Positions 60,801-61,327 of a stretch of DNA of 61,327 nt are shown piece after piece. Numbering within the stretch: the first letter of the stretch is position 1; every line of letters starts with the position of its first letter. Made by a program: the position numbers and the translations under genes. Origin of the DNA: CAZCGA01 sp964498075. GTDB lineage: Bacteria; Desulfobacterota; Binatia; HRBIN30. A model generated the notes under the pieces. It saw nothing but the letters and a program-made list of their open reading frames with translations, was not told the origin of the DNA and did not search any database. Where the stretch lies: the NCBI GenBank assembly GCA_964498075.1, contig CAZCGA010000025.1:1-61327 (forward strand), in the 5' to 3' direction.

Positions 60801-61080
60801 CCCAGCAGCGTCCCCGGAGAACCCTGACGCCGGCGGGAACCGCGCGCGCTCCGATCTCGTCGGCCAGACGGGTCTTGCCGATTCCCGGCTCGCCGGCCAC
60901 GAGACAGATCGCTCCGCGGCCGGAGATCGCATCATCGAGCGCCGCTTCGAGCTCCGCGACTTCGCGTGCCCTGCCGATGAAGGCCCGGCGCCCGCCCACC
61001 GGGAGATGGCGAGAAGCGCTCTCGCTCTTCCCTGGCTCCCGACTGTCTCCGAGCGGTCGGGGAGAATTGCTCGTGGACAT
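57739..61080 (-). CDS. AAA ATPase-TPR regulator (large STAND-like, LuxR/MalT-style architecture)
   Basis: 1113 residues from ATG 61080 (an ATG at 61149 would add 23). The ATPase has RRAFIGRAREVAELEAALDD, Walker A GEPGIGKTR (K69) and Walker B VLFLLDDFHAAD (about 180). The middle is TPR-like (AIREYERALHAL, RYEEAVRVARRSGD and similar). The C-terminal 180 residues contain FRREGDVWTIAHHGPSFGLR, then DMKGLQCISRLLREPGRQVH, a conserved unit seen at the end of this class. It then ends AIHTGVFCSYLPELGTPTL. No winged helix or LuxR-type HTH is evident, unlike the regulator at 27171. Likely a signal-responsive ATPase; target unknown. The 61150-61327 flank holds no gene. Confidence 0.85.
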   Translation of the reverse strand: MSTSNSPRPLGDSREPGKSESASRHLPVGGRRAFIGRAREVAELEAALDDAISGRGAICLVAGEPGIGKTRLADEIGARAVPAGVRVLRGRCWEGGGSPANWPWIQALRSLATATDPATLRSQLGADAPYVSQLLPEIRELEEPGLPAPSVPLEPERARFYLFAAVTSFLRRASKSETVLFLLDDFHAADLSSLRLLQFLARELRDSRILLVVTYRDAEAKARATVGEILAEISREGRTIHLQGLSKPEVAHLIETTAEAVPSADLVTKVHQATGGNPFFIEGVVRVALAEHEPSRGKQEIVAGNLKIPEEVKESVRQRLGLLSEDARWLLTVAALIGKVFDRAVLEAAAEWPEERVLSTLAEGMRAALVAEDSAALGRYRFSHALVCETLAGDLAPGRGPALHRSIGEAIESVHAADLDAHAPELAHHFFEAIAAGDAGRAIEYAMRSARQAAAVFAWEEAIREYERALHALRPAASDDPRRMQILLELGDAQCRLGDLASSKETCLRALALARKTGAAVALARAVLGFCGEFVLFILYDDARVRLLEEALAALGDEEPALRARVLARLAREYRYTNEVERGRARYEEAVRVARRSGDRATLAATLAEWYIGATAAGSPIEVLVGASEEISQLAREVGDPDLVAWARLCRINALTEQGDMRALEPELEAYSALARRIRHRDHAWIAATIHVALELMKGRFDEAERLANETLALGQHAPRATVLGNYGLQLFVLRREQGRLAEIEPFLTRRSPSNTVFAVVFPSFLALLHAELGRPAEARSEFEQLAANGFADVPQTSVWPITIGNLSEVCCYLGDASRAAALYRLLLQYSGRNVTRGQAYASLYSADHYLGLLAATMSKPDEATWHFEAALALDARMGARPLLARAQCDYARMLLGSGSSAAHAKAGRLLEQAIATARKLGMASLVAKAEALGHEVVAASATPQEVGRSLFRREGDVWTIAHHGPSFGLRDMKGLQCISRLLREPGRQVHCFELLDDGRGTSPEDRDRLEDLQSELAEAEGLNDPGRATRAREQLDVLLSKLARAAGLGEKDPEIERAVERARVNVSRTIKDAIAKIREHDDALARHLANAIHTGVFCSYLPELGTPTLWAL

Positions 61081-61327
61081 CGTCGCGTTTGCCTGCGTCG
61101 CGTCCGCCGCTTCAACCGAGAGCGACCTAACGATACGCGACTCTAGCACCTTACATCACACTTCCGGGTTGACCGCCAACGAACCAGGGGCGGCCGGACG
61201 ATTCCGGGGAACGGTGGGGCGAGGTCGCGGGGTGCCCGGCCCGACGCTCTCGATAGCTGGCCGTGTCATTGTGCTAAGTATTCGTTGGCATAAATATGGC
61301 AACGTATTATGGTTGCGCGAGTCGGAC

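Overview
This is a high-GC (visibly about 65%) bacterial chromosome fragment containing a 100-N scaffold gap, so it comes from a draft or metagenome assembly. Several features point to a soil or sediment lineage formerly called uncultured Deltaproteobacteria, and Candidatus Binatota/Binatia is my best guess. These are secreted proteins with Thr-Pro-rich linkers and C-terminal Cys/PTLS + helix + Arg anchors, a dockerin-like EF-hand pair before NHL repeats, a DUF1592/DUF1552 pair, many SUMF1-type and PPOX-type proteins, and large AAA-TPR regulators. This is inference from protein style; there is no rRNA or marker tree in the window.

Layout. 1-17.8 kb is a mosaic of housekeeping and accessory metabolism. 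It holds the metH N-terminus (minus strand, running off the left edge), a DUF4160/DUF2442 pair with a truncated first member, a beta-repeat membrane protein broken by two homopolymer frameshifts, and small metabolic genes (HCCA-isomerase-like, LysE exporter, GNAT, SnoaL-like, two PPOX-like split-barrel proteins). It continues with a large REPIN-like inverted repeat, a cytochrome P450 fused to two cyclic-nucleotide-binding domains, a GFA/CENP-V protein, a P-loop kinase, a stand-alone A-PCP-TE NRPS-like enzyme and a PuuE-type allantoinase.

17.8-30.2 kb is a surface/secreted protein island, mostly on the minus strand. It has two paralogous Thr-Pro-repeat proteins with IPTL-CTERM-like anchors (one cut by the gap), another anchored secreted protein, and a SUMF1 - NHL propeller - SUMF1 set preceded by a small conserved gene. 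A 1010-aa winged-helix/AAA/TPR regulator faces this set, with 11-bp-periodic direct repeats in the shared upstream region. Remnants of a tyrosine integrase and, beside tRNA-Thr(CGT), of a serine recombinase show past mobile-element activity.

31-53 kb is a surface-polysaccharide locus. It carries two Wzm/Wzt-type ABC exporter pairs, at least seven glycosyltransferases (GT2, tandem GT2, GT2-DUF616-GT fusion, GT4, GT25, two GT-C membrane enzymes), glycosyltransferase debris in two places, and a DUF1592-DUF1552 operon lying between the second ABC pair and the GT4 gene. The likely joint job is assembly and export of an O-antigen- or capsule-like glycan.

53-61 kb holds an orphan HicB-like antitoxin, a 900-aa secreted PKD-domain protein, a DUF4143 AAA ATPase bracketed by a 75-bp direct repeat (a copy of the last 23 codons of the neighbouring gene), and a 1.1-kaa AAA-TPR regulator. 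The most unusual items are the P450-cNMP-cNMP fusion, the SUMF1-NHL-SUMF1 cluster with its divergent regulator, the repeat-bracketed ATPase, and the GT2-DUF616-GT fusion.
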